Assembly (NCBI GenBank): GCA_937952305.1
Contig: CALFZO010000142.1
Coordinates: 1 to 64,000, forward strand
Length of the DNA stretch: 64,000 bases
Source: an uncultured Anaerolineales bacterium
Lineage (GTDB): Bacteria > Chloroflexota > Anaerolineae > Anaerolineales > UBA6663
Direction: 5' to 3'
A program made the position numbers and the translations under genes. Of the stretch, positions 42,101 through 51,133 are shown one piece after another; position 1 is the first letter of the stretch; every line of letters begins with the position of its first letter. The notes beneath the pieces were generated by a model. The model worked only from the letters and a program-made list of their open reading frames with translations. It made no database searches and was not told where the DNA came from.

Positions 42101-45100
42101 TGGGAACCTGCCCGTGGACGTTCTGAGCCAGGCGATCGCCCAGGCCTTGCAGCAAGTCGGGCGGTCCTCGCCAAGCCCGGCGCCCGCCGCCGCCCTGGAT
42201 CGCAATGCGCCACCGGCCGGCTCCATCGTGATCACCGGCACCGGCCTGGGGCTGCCCGGCGCGGAGAAACCGGTGATGGACCCGGACAACGCCCTGCGCA
42301 TCCTGCGCGGCGAGCAGTTTGTGGACCTGATCCCGGAGCGGTTCCGCCAGCGCATCCTGGCCAAACGCATTACGCGCGTGGTGAAGAGCGAGGACGGCAG
42401 CGGCCGCTTCGAGGTCATCAACGACACGAGCGACGTGATCCGGCTGGCCGGCCGGCCCGGACCGTTCAACCTGGCCGAAGAGTACGGCGTGCCGGAGAAG
42501 CTGGTGGAGGCCCTGGACCTGACGACGCAGCTGGCGATGGCGGCCGGCCTGGACGCCCTGCGCGAGGCCGGCCTCCCGCTGGTGCTCACCTACAAGCGGA
42601 CGACCACCGGCAAGCTGCTGCCGGACCGCTGGCTGCTGCCGGAGCCGCTGCGCGACGAGACCGGCGTCATCTTCGCCAGCGCCTTCCCGGGCGGCGACCG
42701 CTTCGCCGAGGAGTTCTCGCGCTACTACCAGTGGCAGTCCCGCCAGAGCCAGCTGGAGGCGCTGGAGGACCTGCGCCGCTACACCGATGACGCGGCGACG
42801 CTGCGCGAGCTCGACCGCCGCAGCGTGGATTTGCGCGAACAGCTGGCGCGGGAGCCGTATGAGTTTGATCGGCGCTTCCTGTTCCGCGTCCTGTCGATGG
42901 GCCACAGCCAGTTCGCCGAATACATCGGCGCGCGCGGCCCCAACACGCAGGTCAACGCCGCCTGCGCCAGCACCGCCCAGGCCATCGCCCTGGCCGAAGA
43001 CTGGATCCGGGCCGGGCGCTGCCGGCGCGTCATCGTCATCGGCGCCGACGCCGTGACCAGCGACAACCTGATGGAGTGGGTGGGCGCCGGCTTCCTGGCC
43101 ACGGGCGCCGCCGCCACCGACGACCGCGTGGAAGAAGCCGCCCTGCCGTTCGACCGGCGCCGGCACGGCACATTGATGGGCATGGGGGCGTGCGCGCTGG
43201 TGGTGGAGAGCGAGGACGCGGCGCGTGAGCGCGGCCTGCGCGGCTTGGTGGAACTGCTCAGCAGCGAGACCAGCAACAGCGCCTTCCACGGCACGCGCCT
43301 GGACGTAAGTCACATCGCCCAGGTGATGAACAACCTGGTGACCAGCGCCGAGCGGCGCTTCGGCCTGCACCGCCATGCCATCGCCCCGCACCTGGTCTTC
43401 ATGTCCCACGAGACCTTCACCCCCGCGCGTGGCGGCAGCGCCGCGGCCGAGGTGGTAGCCCTGCGCGAGACCTTCGGCGAATCGGCCAGCGACGTGGTCA
43501 TCGCCAACACCAAGGGTTTCACCGGCCACCCGATGGGCGTGGGCATCGAGGACGTCATCGCCGTCAAGATCCTGGAATACGGCCTGGTGCCGCCGGTGCC
43601 CAACTTCCGCGAGGTCGATCCTGATCTGGGGCGCCTGAACCTCAGCCGGGGCGGCCGCTACCCGGTGCAGTACGCGCTCCATCTGGCGGCTGGCTTCGGA
43701 TCACAAATCAGCCTGACCCTCACGCGCCGCATCGCCGGCGCTCCGCAGCGCGTGGACAACCCGGCCCGCTACCGGCGCTGGCTGGCCGAAGTCAGCGGCT
43801 ACGACCAGGCCGAGACCGAAGTGGTCAAGCGCGTGCTCCGGGTGCGGGCCGATCTGCCGCCCAACCGCCCGCCGGCGCCGTCGTCCTGGCAGTACGGCAC
43901 CGGGCCGATGGTGCGCGTGCCGGCCTCGGCCGAAAGTATCGGGACGGCGTACGTCCCGGCGCGATTGAGCCTGCCTGCCGTGGAGGAGAAACCGCTGGCC
44001 GTCAACTGGCCGGTGGCCCCGGTGTTAGCGCCAGCCCCGGAGCCGGTGGCCATCCGCCCAAGCAGCCCGGCGGTGGAGGCCAGACCACGGCCTACGGAAG
44101 CGCCGGCCTCGGCCAAGACTGAGCCGCCGTCGGCCGCGCCGGCGCCGTCGCCGGACGCGGTGTCCGAACAGGTGCTGGCGATCGTGGCCGAGAAGACGGG
44201 CTATCCACGCGACATGCTGGAGCTGGACCTGGACATGGAGGCCGATCTCGGGATCGACACGGTTAAGCAGGCCGAGACGTTCTTGGCGATCCGCGAGACG
44301 TACGGCATCCCGCGCCGCGACGATCTGAAGCTGCGCGACTACCCGACGCTGCGCCACGCCATCCAGTTCGTGTACGAGAACCGGCCCGAACTCAGGCCGG
44401 CCGCGCCGGAAGCGCCGGCCCCGGCCAAGGCAGAGCCGCCGTCGGCCGCGCCGGCGCCGTCGCCGGACGCGGTGTCCGAACAGGTGCTGGCGATCGTGGC
44501 CGAGAAGACGGGCTATCCACGCGACATGCTGGAGCTGGACCTGGACATGGAGGCCGATCTCGGGATCGACACGGTTAAGCAGGCCGAGACGTTCTTGGCG
44601 ATCCGCGAGACGTACGGCATCCCGCGCCGCGACGATCTGAAGCTGCGCGACTACCCGACGCTGCGCCACGCCATCCAGTTCGTGTACGAGAACCGGCCCG
44701 AACTCAGGCCGGCCGCGCCGGAGACGCCCGGCCCAAAAGCTGAAGCGGCCGCGCCGGCCGCGTCTCCGGCGCCGGAGCAGACCGCGCCCAGCCGCGCCGC
44801 CGCCTGGCGCCTGGAAGACGCCGATCAGTTCCCGCGCCGGGTGCCTGTCCCGGTGCTGCGGCCGCCGCTGGACCTGTGCAAGCCGACCGGTGTGACGCTG
44901 AACGCCGGTGGGCGCGTGCTTGTGATGTTGGACGAAGGCGGCGTTGGCCGCGCCCTGATCACGCGCCTGGAAGCTCTCGGCGTGCATGTTCTGACGCTCG
45001 GGCAGGCCCCGACGGCTGAGGCCCTGGACAGCCAACTGGCGGCCTGGCTGACCGAAGGCCCGCTGCAGGGCGTGTACTGGCTGCCGGCCCTGGACGTGGA

Positions 45101-47315
45101 GCCGGACCTGGAAACGCTGAACCTGGCTGCCTGGCGTGAGCTCAACCGCGTTCGCGTGAAAAACCTGTATCGCGCCATGCGCCGCCTGTACGAGGCCATC
45201 AGTCAGCCAGGCACATTCCTGGTCACGGCCACGCGTCTGGGCGGCCTGCACGGCTACACCGCCGAGGGCGCCACGGCCCCGCTGGGCGGCGCCGTCGTCG
45301 GCTTCACCAAGGCCTACAAGCGCGAACGGCCGGCGGTGACGGTGAAGGCCGTGGACTTCGCGCCTGGGCAGAGTGCGCTGGAGGTGGCCGAGGCCCTGTT
45401 GGCCGAAACCCTGGCTGATCCGGGCGCCGTGGAGATCGGGCGCTGGGATGATGGGCGCTTCGCCGTCTCACTCGAGGAGCAGCCGGCCCGCGATGGCGCG
45501 GCCGGGCTGGCCCTGGGGCCGGAGACGGTGTTCGTCGTCACCGGCGCCGCGGGCGGCATCACCAGCGCCATCGTCAGCGACCTGGCGGCGGCCAGCGGCG
45601 GCATCTTTCACCTGCTCGACCTCGTGCCCGCGCCGGACCCGGCCGACGCATTGATCGCGCTCTTCCGGACCGATCGCGAAGCCCTGAAGCAGAAACTGAT
45701 CCAGGACGCCAAGGCGGCCGGGGAGCGGCCCACGCCGGCCATGATCGACAAACGCGTCCTCGCGGTGGAGCGCTCCGAGGCAGCCCTGCGGGCCGGGGAG
45801 TCCGTGCAGGCCGCGGGCGGCACGGCCGTCTATCACAGCGTCAACCTGCTGGAGGGCGCGGCCGTAGACGGGGTCATCGCCGACATCCGCCGGCGCCATG
45901 GCCGCATCGACGTGCTCGTCCACGCCGCCGGCCTGGAGATCAGCCGCGCGCTGCCGGACAAAGACCCGGCCCAGTTCGACCTGGTCTTCGACGTCAAGGC
46001 CGATGGCTTCTTCAATCTGCTGCGCGCCGCGCAGGGGCTGCCGCTGGGCGCGACTGTGGCCTTCAGTTCGGTGGCCGGGCGCTTCGGCAACGGCGGCCAG
46101 ACGGATTACAGTGCGGCCAACGATCTGCTGTGCAAGCTCACCAGCAGCCTGCGCCGCTGGCGCCCGGACACGAAAGGCCTGGTGATCGACTGGACGGCCT
46201 GGGGCGGCATCGGCATGGCCACGCGCGGCTCCATCCCCAAGATCATGGAAGCGGCCGGCATCGACTTGCTGCCGCCCGCAGCTGGCGTCCCCACGGTGCG
46301 GCGCGAGCTGACCGCCGGCGGGTTCCGCGGCGAGATCGTCGTCGGCGGGCGGCTGGGCCTGATGGTTGCCGAGTGGGATGAGACGGGCGGCCTGGACCTG
46401 GACAAAGCCGCGGCCTGGCAGGCGCGGCAGCCGCGCCCGCTGGTCATGCTCGGCCGCGTCATGGGCGCGCGCCTGTACGGCGGCCTGGCGGTGGAGACAC
46501 CGCTGGATCCGCAGACGCAGCCCTTCCTGTACGACCATGTCCTCGACGACACGCCGCTGCTGCCCGGCGTGATGGGGACGGAGGCGTTTGCGGAGTTGGC
46601 CGGCCTGTGGGCGCCCGGCTATCGGGTGGCGGCCGTGCGCGCCGTCCAGTTCCACCGGCCCTTCAAGTTCTTCCGCCGCCAGCCGCAGACCCTGCACCTG
46701 GAGGCGACGCTCAAGCCGGCCGGCCCCGGCGCCCTCATCGCCGACGTCCGTCTGCGCTCTGTCCTGGCGCCGGCCAAACCCGGCTTGCCCGTCCAGGTCC
46801 GCGAGCACTTCACGGGCCGCGTGGCCCTCACACGCTCCGCTCCACAGGCCGCTGAGCCGGCGGCTATCGCACTTCCGTCACCCGGAGGCGCCTGGATCGA
46901 CCGGGACGCGATCTACCGCGTCTACTTCCACGGGCCGGCCTACCAGGTGTTGGAGCGCGCCTGGGTCGAGGGCGACCGCGCCGTGGGCGTGTTCGCGAGC
47001 GGCCTGCCGGCCAACGCCGTCCCGGCCGAGGCCGCCGCGCTCGTGGCGCCGCGTCTGATCGAGTTGTGCTTCCAGACGGCCGGCCTGTGGGAGATCAAGA
47101 CGCGCGGTGTCATGGCGCTGCCGACGGCCTATCGCTCGGTGACGGTATACCGCGAGCCGGATGAGCCAGACTCCGCGCGCCTGTATGCGGTGGTGGAGGC
47201 GGCCGGCGAACCGACGGAGTTCACGGCCCGCGTGATCGATGAGACCGGGGCCGTGTACGTGCGGCTGGAGGGTTACCGCACCGTGACTCTGCCCGTCCGC
47301 GTGACTTTGGAGTGA
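39117..47315 (+). CDS. PUFA-synthase-like iterative polyketide/fatty acid megasynthase (KS-AT-KS-ACP-ACP-KR-DH)
   Basis: 2,732 residues from the ATG at 39117 (GGAG 7 nt upstream). KS1 lies at 8-460, with active Cys214 in TDAACASALAAV and His motifs VEAHGTST and SNLGHLKAG. The AT lies at about 625-960, with Ser727 in GHSLGEYA. KS2 lies at about 1035-1540, with Cys1283 in NAACAST and His in GFTGHPMG. Two ACPs lie at about 1675-1760 and 1779-1864, each with LGIDTVKQAE, so Thr1715 and Thr1819 occupy the phosphopantetheine Ser position. The KR starts at about 2135 (VVTGAAGGITSAIV, SSVAGRFGNGGQTDYSAAN). A DH-like hotdog lies at about 2465-2732 (YDHVLDDTPLLPGVMG). The order and tandem ACPs resemble PUFA or secondary-lipid synthases. 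No enoyl reductase is present in the protein. The product is unknown. Confidence 0.9.
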   Translation: MDSSNRAVAIVALGAMLPDAPDVPTFWHNLVAGRYSIREVPPARWRWQDYYDPDPAAPDKTYSKIGGWVEGFEFDWKRFKIPPRVAAAMDVGQQWAVTIAAQVLADYGYPARPLDTERTAVVLGTAMGGELHYVTHLRIAFPEYARALEAVDDFRQLPEALRAAILAQWRDLVGQAVPPITEDSMPGELPNIVAGRVANVFNLRGPSFITDAACASALAAVDAAVEMLVNHEVDAVLTGGVDRNMGVSSFVKFCKIGALSATGTRPFGDGADGFVMGEGAAAFLLKRLADAERDGDRIYAVVRGVGGSSDGKGKGITAPNPAGQLLSTRRAWENAGLDPATATLVEAHGTSTRVGDVVEVESLTNVFGAAGPQRIGLGSVKSNLGHLKAGAGAAGLLKSTLALHHRLRPPTLNARQPNPNIDFARTPFRLLHEAEEWTRSNGTPRRCGVSAYGFGGTNFHVVLEEHVPGALTPRPKSVAVSAWGSEERASAGAPGQGAQASPAATAPAIQRQAVNMNTVSAASVSSSSVAPLRGLLALGAADPAALQAKIAETLARVQSGWTPPRVLPAAADLSAPERLVIDFGEAAELRDRLTKAQKMAATPGPAAWKPLQAQGIFRGSGAPPGRIAFLYPGQGSQYLEMGRDLAAASATVARVFAEGDQVMTPILGRPLTHYLFPGTSDPAALKSAEKELQQTAITQPAMLTLDTALHQLLADYGFRPDMVMGHSLGEYAALIAAGVMPFADALEAAAARGAEMTRVSMGDNGWMAAVMAPYDVIARTLAEIPGYVVAANINSYSQCVIGGESAAVARAIEVFIQRGYQAVRLPVSHAFHTRIVAPASGPLRQVLDRLRIAPPQLPLVANVTGEFYATSVDGIKDLLEQQIASPVQWIKGVETLYAAGVRVFVEVGPKKALKGLVDDILAQKPEVWSLFTNHPKTGELASFNQALCGLYAAGYGAAIRGESTGVAVLVTRPPAGKSSLASEANEETTMAASTNGNLPVDVLSQAIAQALQQVGRSSPSPAPAAALDRNAPPAGSIVITGTGLGLPGAEKPVMDPDNALRILRGEQFVDLIPERFRQRILAKRITRVVKSEDGSGRFEVINDTSDVIRLAGRPGPFNLAEEYGVPEKLVEALDLTTQLAMAAGLDALREAGLPLVLTYKRTTTGKLLPDRWLLPEPLRDETGVIFASAFPGGDRFAEEFSRYYQWQSRQSQLEALEDLRRYTDDAATLRELDRRSVDLREQLAREPYEFDRRFLFRVLSMGHSQFAEYIGARGPNTQVNAACASTAQAIALAEDWIRAGRCRRVIVIGADAVTSDNLMEWVGAGFLATGAAATDDRVEEAALPFDRRRHGTLMGMGACALVVESEDAARERGLRGLVELLSSETSNSAFHGTRLDVSHIAQVMNNLVTSAERRFGLHRHAIAPHLVFMSHETFTPARGGSAAAEVVALRETFGESASDVVIANTKGFTGHPMGVGIEDVIAVKILEYGLVPPVPNFREVDPDLGRLNLSRGGRYPVQYALHLAAGFGSQISLTLTRRIAGAPQRVDNPARYRRWLAEVSGYDQAETEVVKRVLRVRADLPPNRPPAPSSWQYGTGPMVRVPASAESIGTAYVPARLSLPAVEEKPLAVNWPVAPVLAPAPEPVAIRPSSPAVEARPRPTEAPASAKTEPPSAAPAPSPDAVSEQVLAIVAEKTGYPRDMLELDLDMEADLGIDTVKQAETFLAIRETYGIPRRDDLKLRDYPTLRHAIQFVYENRPELRPAAPEAPAPAKAEPPSAAPAPSPDAVSEQVLAIVAEKTGYPRDMLELDLDMEADLGIDTVKQAETFLAIRETYGIPRRDDLKLRDYPTLRHAIQFVYENRPELRPAAPETPGPKAEAAAPAASPAPEQTAPSRAAAWRLEDADQFPRRVPVPVLRPPLDLCKPTGVTLNAGGRVLVMLDEGGVGRALITRLEALGVHVLTLGQAPTAEALDSQLAAWLTEGPLQGVYWLPALDVEPDLETLNLAAWRELNRVRVKNLYRAMRRLYEAISQPGTFLVTATRLGGLHGYTAEGATAPLGGAVVGFTKAYKRERPAVTVKAVDFAPGQSALEVAEALLAETLADPGAVEIGRWDDGRFAVSLEEQPARDGAAGLALGPETVFVVTGAAGGITSAIVSDLAAASGGIFHLLDLVPAPDPADALIALFRTDREALKQKLIQDAKAAGERPTPAMIDKRVLAVERSEAALRAGESVQAAGGTAVYHSVNLLEGAAVDGVIADIRRRHGRIDVLVHAAGLEISRALPDKDPAQFDLVFDVKADGFFNLLRAAQGLPLGATVAFSSVAGRFGNGGQTDYSAANDLLCKLTSSLRRWRPDTKGLVIDWTAWGGIGMATRGSIPKIMEAAGIDLLPPAAGVPTVRRELTAGGFRGEIVVGGRLGLMVAEWDETGGLDLDKAAAWQARQPRPLVMLGRVMGARLYGGLAVETPLDPQTQPFLYDHVLDDTPLLPGVMGTEAFAELAGLWAPGYRVAAVRAVQFHRPFKFFRRQPQTLHLEATLKPAGPGALIADVRLRSVLAPAKPGLPVQVREHFTGRVALTRSAPQAAEPAAIALPSPGGAWIDRDAIYRVYFHGPAYQVLERAWVEGDRAVGVFASGLPANAVPAEAAALVAPRLIELCFQTAGLWEIKTRGVMALPTAYRSVTVYREPDEPDSARLYAVVEAAGEPTEFTARVIDETGAVYVRLEGYRTVTLPVRVTLE
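44121..44722 (+). repeat. Perfect tandem duplication encoding the two ACP domains
   Basis: Bases 44121-44410 recur without a single difference at 44433-44722, a period of 312 bp (104 codons). Silent positions are also identical, so the duplication is recent or kept uniform by gene conversion. Each copy encodes one ACP-like domain plus part of the Ala/Pro linker. Confidence 0.95.
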
Positions 47316-47343
47316 CGGCTGGCGCGGCCACGGCGAAGACACC

Positions 47344-48057
47344 ATGATCTACTGGTTGGTCCAATCAGACGCGGACCTGCCGGCCGGCACCGACTGGCTG
47401 ACCCCGGCCGAGGCAAGCCGCTTGGCCACGCTGCGCTTCCCCAAGCGCCGGCATGACTGGCTGCTCGGCCGGTGGACGGCCAAGCGGTTGCTGCAGGACG
47501 TGATTGCGCAGACCGAGCTGATCCACGCGCCGCTGAGCGAGTTGGAGATCGCCACCTGTCCGGACGGCGCGCCGCTGGCGCGTTGGACGCCGCCGGCCGG
47601 TCCGCGCCGCCAGTTCACCCTCAGCTTGAGCCATTCCGGCGACAGCGCTTTCGGCGCCCTGATATTGGGTCAGGCCGCTGCGCTGGGCGCGGATCTGGAA
47701 CGCATCGCGCCGCGCCCGGAGGCCTTCTCCGCCGCTTATTTCACGGACGCCGAGCTGGCCCAGGTGGACTGCGCGCCGGCGCGTCTGCATGATCAGCTGA
47801 TCACGGGCCTGTGGAGCGCCAAGGAGGCGGCCCTCAAAGCCGTGCGCCTGGGCCTGACCGTGGACACGCGCGCCGTGGAATGCCGGCTGGCGCCGCCCTC
47901 CACGGCGCTGGCGAGCTGGGCCACCTTCAGCGTGCGTTGGGACGCCCAGCGGGTGCCGCGGCCGTTGCCGGCGCTGCAGGGCTGGTGGCGTCTGGCCGGC
48001 GACTTCGTGGTGACCGTGGCGGCGCCGGCGGCCGCGAGCGTAGGAGTGACGCTATGA
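47344..48057 (+). CDS. 4'-phosphopantetheinyl transferase (Sfp type)
   Basis: Transfers phosphopantetheine from CoA to carrier-protein domains. The 237-residue protein shows RRHDWLLGRWTAKRLL near residue 37, FTLSLSHSGDSAFGAL near 94, the magnesium-binding LGADLERIAPRPEAF near 115, and WSAKEAALKAVRLGL near 155, all in the Sfp order. Length is typical. It is 28 bp after the megasynthase, so it is very likely the partner that should activate the tandem ACPs. The Thr in place of Ser there makes this pairing interesting. Its stop overlaps the next start (ATGA). Confidence 0.93.
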   Translation: MIYWLVQSDADLPAGTDWLTPAEASRLATLRFPKRRHDWLLGRWTAKRLLQDVIAQTELIHAPLSELEIATCPDGAPLARWTPPAGPRRQFTLSLSHSGDSAFGALILGQAAALGADLERIAPRPEAFSAAYFTDAELAQVDCAPARLHDQLITGLWSAKEAALKAVRLGLTVDTRAVECRLAPPSTALASWATFSVRWDAQRVPRPLPALQGWWRLAGDFVVTVAAPAAASVGVTL

Positions 48058-49601
48058 CGAAGACGATGGACGCCTACCGCCAGGACTTGGAGCGGCGCCA
48101 GAGCGCGGCGCAGGGTGCCGCCCGCGAGGCCGAGGCCCAGCACGCCAAGGGCCGGCTGACGGCGCGCGAGCGCCTGGCCGGGCTGTTTGACCCCGGCTCG
48201 TTCACCGAGATGGATACGCTGGTCCTGCCGCGCTATGACGCTTATCCGGGCGGCAAGGTCTCCCGGGCCGGCGACGGCGTGGTCACCGGCTGGGGGCAGG
48301 TGGACGGCCGCCACGTCATGGCGGCCGCGCAGGATGCCGCCGTGATGGGCGGGTCGTTGGGCGAGATGCACGCCCGCAAGATCGTCAAAGCCATGCAGAT
48401 GGCGCTGCAATATGGCTGCCCGTTTGTGGCCCTCAATGACTCGGGCGGGGCGCGCATCCAGGAGGGCGTGGACAGCCTGGGCGGCTACGCCAGCATCTTC
48501 GACGCCAACTGTGAGGCCTCCGGCGTCATCCCGCAGATTTCGGTGATCATGGGGCCGTGCGCGGGCGGGGCCGTCTACTCGCCGGCCCTCACCGACTTCG
48601 TCTTCATGACCGAGCAGAGCTACATGTTCATCACCGGCCCGGACGTCGTCAAGGCCGTGATGCAGGAGGAAGTCAGCCAGGAGGCCCTGGGCGGCGGGCG
48701 CGTGCACAGCGTGGAGAGCGGCGTCAGCCACTTTCTCGCCCGGGATGACCAGGAATGCCTGGGCCTCGTCCGCGAGCTGCTCGGTTATCTGCCGTCCAAT
48801 AACCAGGAGGACCCGCCCTATCTGCGCCCGCGCGACGACGCCGCCCGGCGCTGCCCGGAGCTCGAGCAGCTGGTGCCGACCGACCCGCACAAGCCCTATG
48901 ACGTGCGCCAGGTGATCGCCAGCCTGGTGGACGACGGCCGCTTTCTGGAGGTGCACGCGCTGTGGGCCCAGAACATGGTGGTGGGCTTCGCGCGCCTGAA
49001 CGGCTGGGTGGTGGGGCTGGTGGCCAATCAGCCGATGGTGCTGGCCGGCTGTCTGGACATCAAGGCCTCCATCAAGGCCGCGCACTTCATCCGCCTGTGC
49101 GATGCCTACAACGTGCCGATCCTGACGCTCCAGGATGTGCCCGGCTTCCTGCCGGGCAAGGACCAGGAGTACGGCGGCATCATCCGCAACGGCGCGCGCA
49201 TGATCTACGCCTACAGCGAAGCCACGGTGCCCAAGCTCATGGTGATCCTGCGCAAGAGCTACGGCGGCGCGTACTGCGTGATGAGCAGCAAGGGTCTGCG
49301 CGGCGACCTGCTCTACGCCTGGCCCAACGCCGAGATCGCGGTGATGGGGGCCGAAGGCGCCGTGAACATCCTGTTCCGCGGCGACCTGAAGGCGGCGCCG
49401 GATCCCGCGGCGCGCCGGCGCGAGCTGGTGGACGACTACGAGGCGCGCTTCAACAACCCGTATGTGGCGGCGGCGCGCGGCCTGATCGACGACGTCATCC
49501 AGCCGCGCGACACGCGCCAGGTGCTGATCCGCGCCCTGGAGTTGACGCTGTCCAAGCGCGAACGCCACACGTCCAAGAAGCACGGCATCTCGCCCATGTA
49601 G
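48054..49601 (+). CDS. Acyl-CoA carboxylase, carboxyltransferase subunit (PccB/AccD-like)
   Basis: 515 residues from the ATG at 48054, which has GGAG 8 nt upstream and overlaps the previous stop. It moves the carboxyl group from biotin to acetyl-CoA or propionyl-CoA. Family features: SGGARIQEGVDSLGGYASIF near 127, VIMGPCAGGAVYSPALTDFV near 164, FITGPDVVKAVMQEEVSQEA, DVPGFLPGKDQEYGGIIRNG near 362, and GGAYCVMSSKGLRGD. Length and motif order match PccB-type enzymes. With the following two genes it forms a complete carboxylase, presumably making malonyl-CoA or methylmalonyl-CoA for the megasynthase. Which one cannot be told. Confidence 0.94.
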   Translation: MTKTMDAYRQDLERRQSAAQGAAREAEAQHAKGRLTARERLAGLFDPGSFTEMDTLVLPRYDAYPGGKVSRAGDGVVTGWGQVDGRHVMAAAQDAAVMGGSLGEMHARKIVKAMQMALQYGCPFVALNDSGGARIQEGVDSLGGYASIFDANCEASGVIPQISVIMGPCAGGAVYSPALTDFVFMTEQSYMFITGPDVVKAVMQEEVSQEALGGGRVHSVESGVSHFLARDDQECLGLVRELLGYLPSNNQEDPPYLRPRDDAARRCPELEQLVPTDPHKPYDVRQVIASLVDDGRFLEVHALWAQNMVVGFARLNGWVVGLVANQPMVLAGCLDIKASIKAAHFIRLCDAYNVPILTLQDVPGFLPGKDQEYGGIIRNGARMIYAYSEATVPKLMVILRKSYGGAYCVMSSKGLRGDLLYAWPNAEIAVMGAEGAVNILFRGDLKAAPDPAARRRELVDDYEARFNNPYVAAARGLIDDVIQPRDTRQVLIRALELTLSKRERHTSKKHGISPM

Positions 49602-49637
49602 GCTGCGCCGCTCCGCCAGCGGTGCCGGGCCAAGCCC

Positions 49638-51119
49638 ATGTTTACCAAGATCCTGGTCGCCAATCGCGGTGAAATCGCCGCCCGCATCATCCGCACCTGC
49701 CGTGATCTGGAGATCCAGACCGTGGCCCTGTACGAGCCGGCGGACCGCGGCTCGCTGCATGTGCGCCTGGCCGACGAGGCCGTCCCGGTCGGCCCGGGCG
49801 CTTTCAGCCAGCCGGAGACCCTCGTCCAGGTCGCGCGCGCGGCTGGAGCGCAGGCCGTGCATCCCGGCTACGGCTTCCTGGCGGAACAGGCCGATTTCAT
49901 CACCGCCTGCCAGGCCGCCGGCCTGACCTTCATCGGGCCGCCCGCCGCTGTGGTGCGGATGCTGCGTGACAAGATCACGGCCCTGAAGGCGGCCCGCGCC
50001 TACGGCTTTCCCACCACGACGCATTCGGCGCGCGCCTTCGACGGCGATGAGCGCGCCGCCCTGCGCGCCGAGGCCGACCGGCTCGGCTACCCCGTGGTCG
50101 TCAAATCATTGATCGGCGGGCGCGGCCGCGGCGAGCGCCTGGTGCGTTCGGCCAACCGGCTGGACGAGGCCGTGCAACGGGCCGAGACCGAGGCCCTGAC
50201 CGTCTACGGCGACCGCCGCCTGTATGTGGAAAAGGCCATCCTGCCGGCCCACCAGATCGGCGTGCAGGTGCTGGGCGACCGGCACGGCCACCTGATCCAC
50301 CTGGGCGAGCGCGAAGGCTCGCTGATCTACGGCAATCAGAAGATTGTAGAGGAGGCGCCGGCGCCGTGCCTGACGCCGGAGGGACGGGACCGCCTGTGTC
50401 AGACGGCCGTGGCCCTGGCGCGATTGTTCGACTATCAGAACGTCGGCACGGTGGAGTTCCTGGTGGACGAGGCCGGCGCGTTCTACTTCACCGAGATCAA
50501 GGCGCGTATCCAGATCGAGCACCCGGCGACGGAAATGGTCGCCCGGATGGACCTGGTGCGCGAGCAGATTCGCCTGGCGGCCGGCGAAGCGCTCGGCCTG
50601 ACACAGGCCGATGTCCACCTGCACGGGCATGCCATCCTGTGCCGGATCAACGCCGAGGACCCCGCGCAGCGCTTTTTGCCCACGCCCGGCCGGCTGCGCC
50701 GGGTGCGCCTGCCCGGCGGGCCGGAAGTGCGCGTGGACACCTTCGCCTACAGCGGCTGTGAGGTCCCGGCCGAGTACGACCCGATCGTGGCCAAGGTCGC
50801 CGTCTGGCATTCCACGCGCGCCGCCTGCGTGCTCCGCCTGCGGCGCGCGCTGGAGGACTTCACCCTGATCGGCACACCCACCAATCTGCCGCTGCATCAG
50901 CGCCTGGTGGCCGATCCGGAGTTTGAGCAGGGCACCTACACCACCGAACTGCTCGGGCGCTCCAGGCTGGCGGAGGCGCCCCCGCCGGCCGACCATCTGC
51001 GCGACCTGGCGGTTGCGGCCGCCGTAGCGTTCGTGCGGCGCTATCAGCGCCTGAGCCCGGAGACGCCGGAGCGGCTGCGCTCCGGCTGGCACCAGGCCAG
51101 CCGGACTCTGCCGCGCTGA
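49638..51119 (+). CDS. Biotin carboxylase subunit (divergent AccC)
   Basis: Carboxylates biotin using ATP and bicarbonate. 493 residues starting MFTKILVANRGEIAARIIRT. The family frame is clear: VHPGYGFLAEQADFI, GPPAAVVRMLRDKITALKAA, QKIVEEAPAPCLTPEGRDRL and IQIEHPATEMVARMDL. Several usually fixed residues differ. The glycine-rich ATP loop reads GGRGRGER rather than GGGGKGM-R. The CSxQRR segment is GSLIYG. The Asn of the EMNxR motif is Lys (FTEIKARIQIEH). It may still work, since the second catalytic Glu, the Lys residues and the C-terminal Arg remain. It lies 36 bp after the carboxyltransferase gene. Confidence 0.9.
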   Translation: MFTKILVANRGEIAARIIRTCRDLEIQTVALYEPADRGSLHVRLADEAVPVGPGAFSQPETLVQVARAAGAQAVHPGYGFLAEQADFITACQAAGLTFIGPPAAVVRMLRDKITALKAARAYGFPTTTHSARAFDGDERAALRAEADRLGYPVVVKSLIGGRGRGERLVRSANRLDEAVQRAETEALTVYGDRRLYVEKAILPAHQIGVQVLGDRHGHLIHLGEREGSLIYGNQKIVEEAPAPCLTPEGRDRLCQTAVALARLFDYQNVGTVEFLVDEAGAFYFTEIKARIQIEHPATEMVARMDLVREQIRLAAGEALGLTQADVHLHGHAILCRINAEDPAQRFLPTPGRLRRVRLPGGPEVRVDTFAYSGCEVPAEYDPIVAKVAVWHSTRAACVLRLRRALEDFTLIGTPTNLPLHQRLVADPEFEQGTYTTELLGRSRLAEAPPPADHLRDLAVAAAVAFVRRYQRLSPETPERLRSGWHQASRTLPR

Positions 51120-51133
51120 GCCGGAGGCCGACC

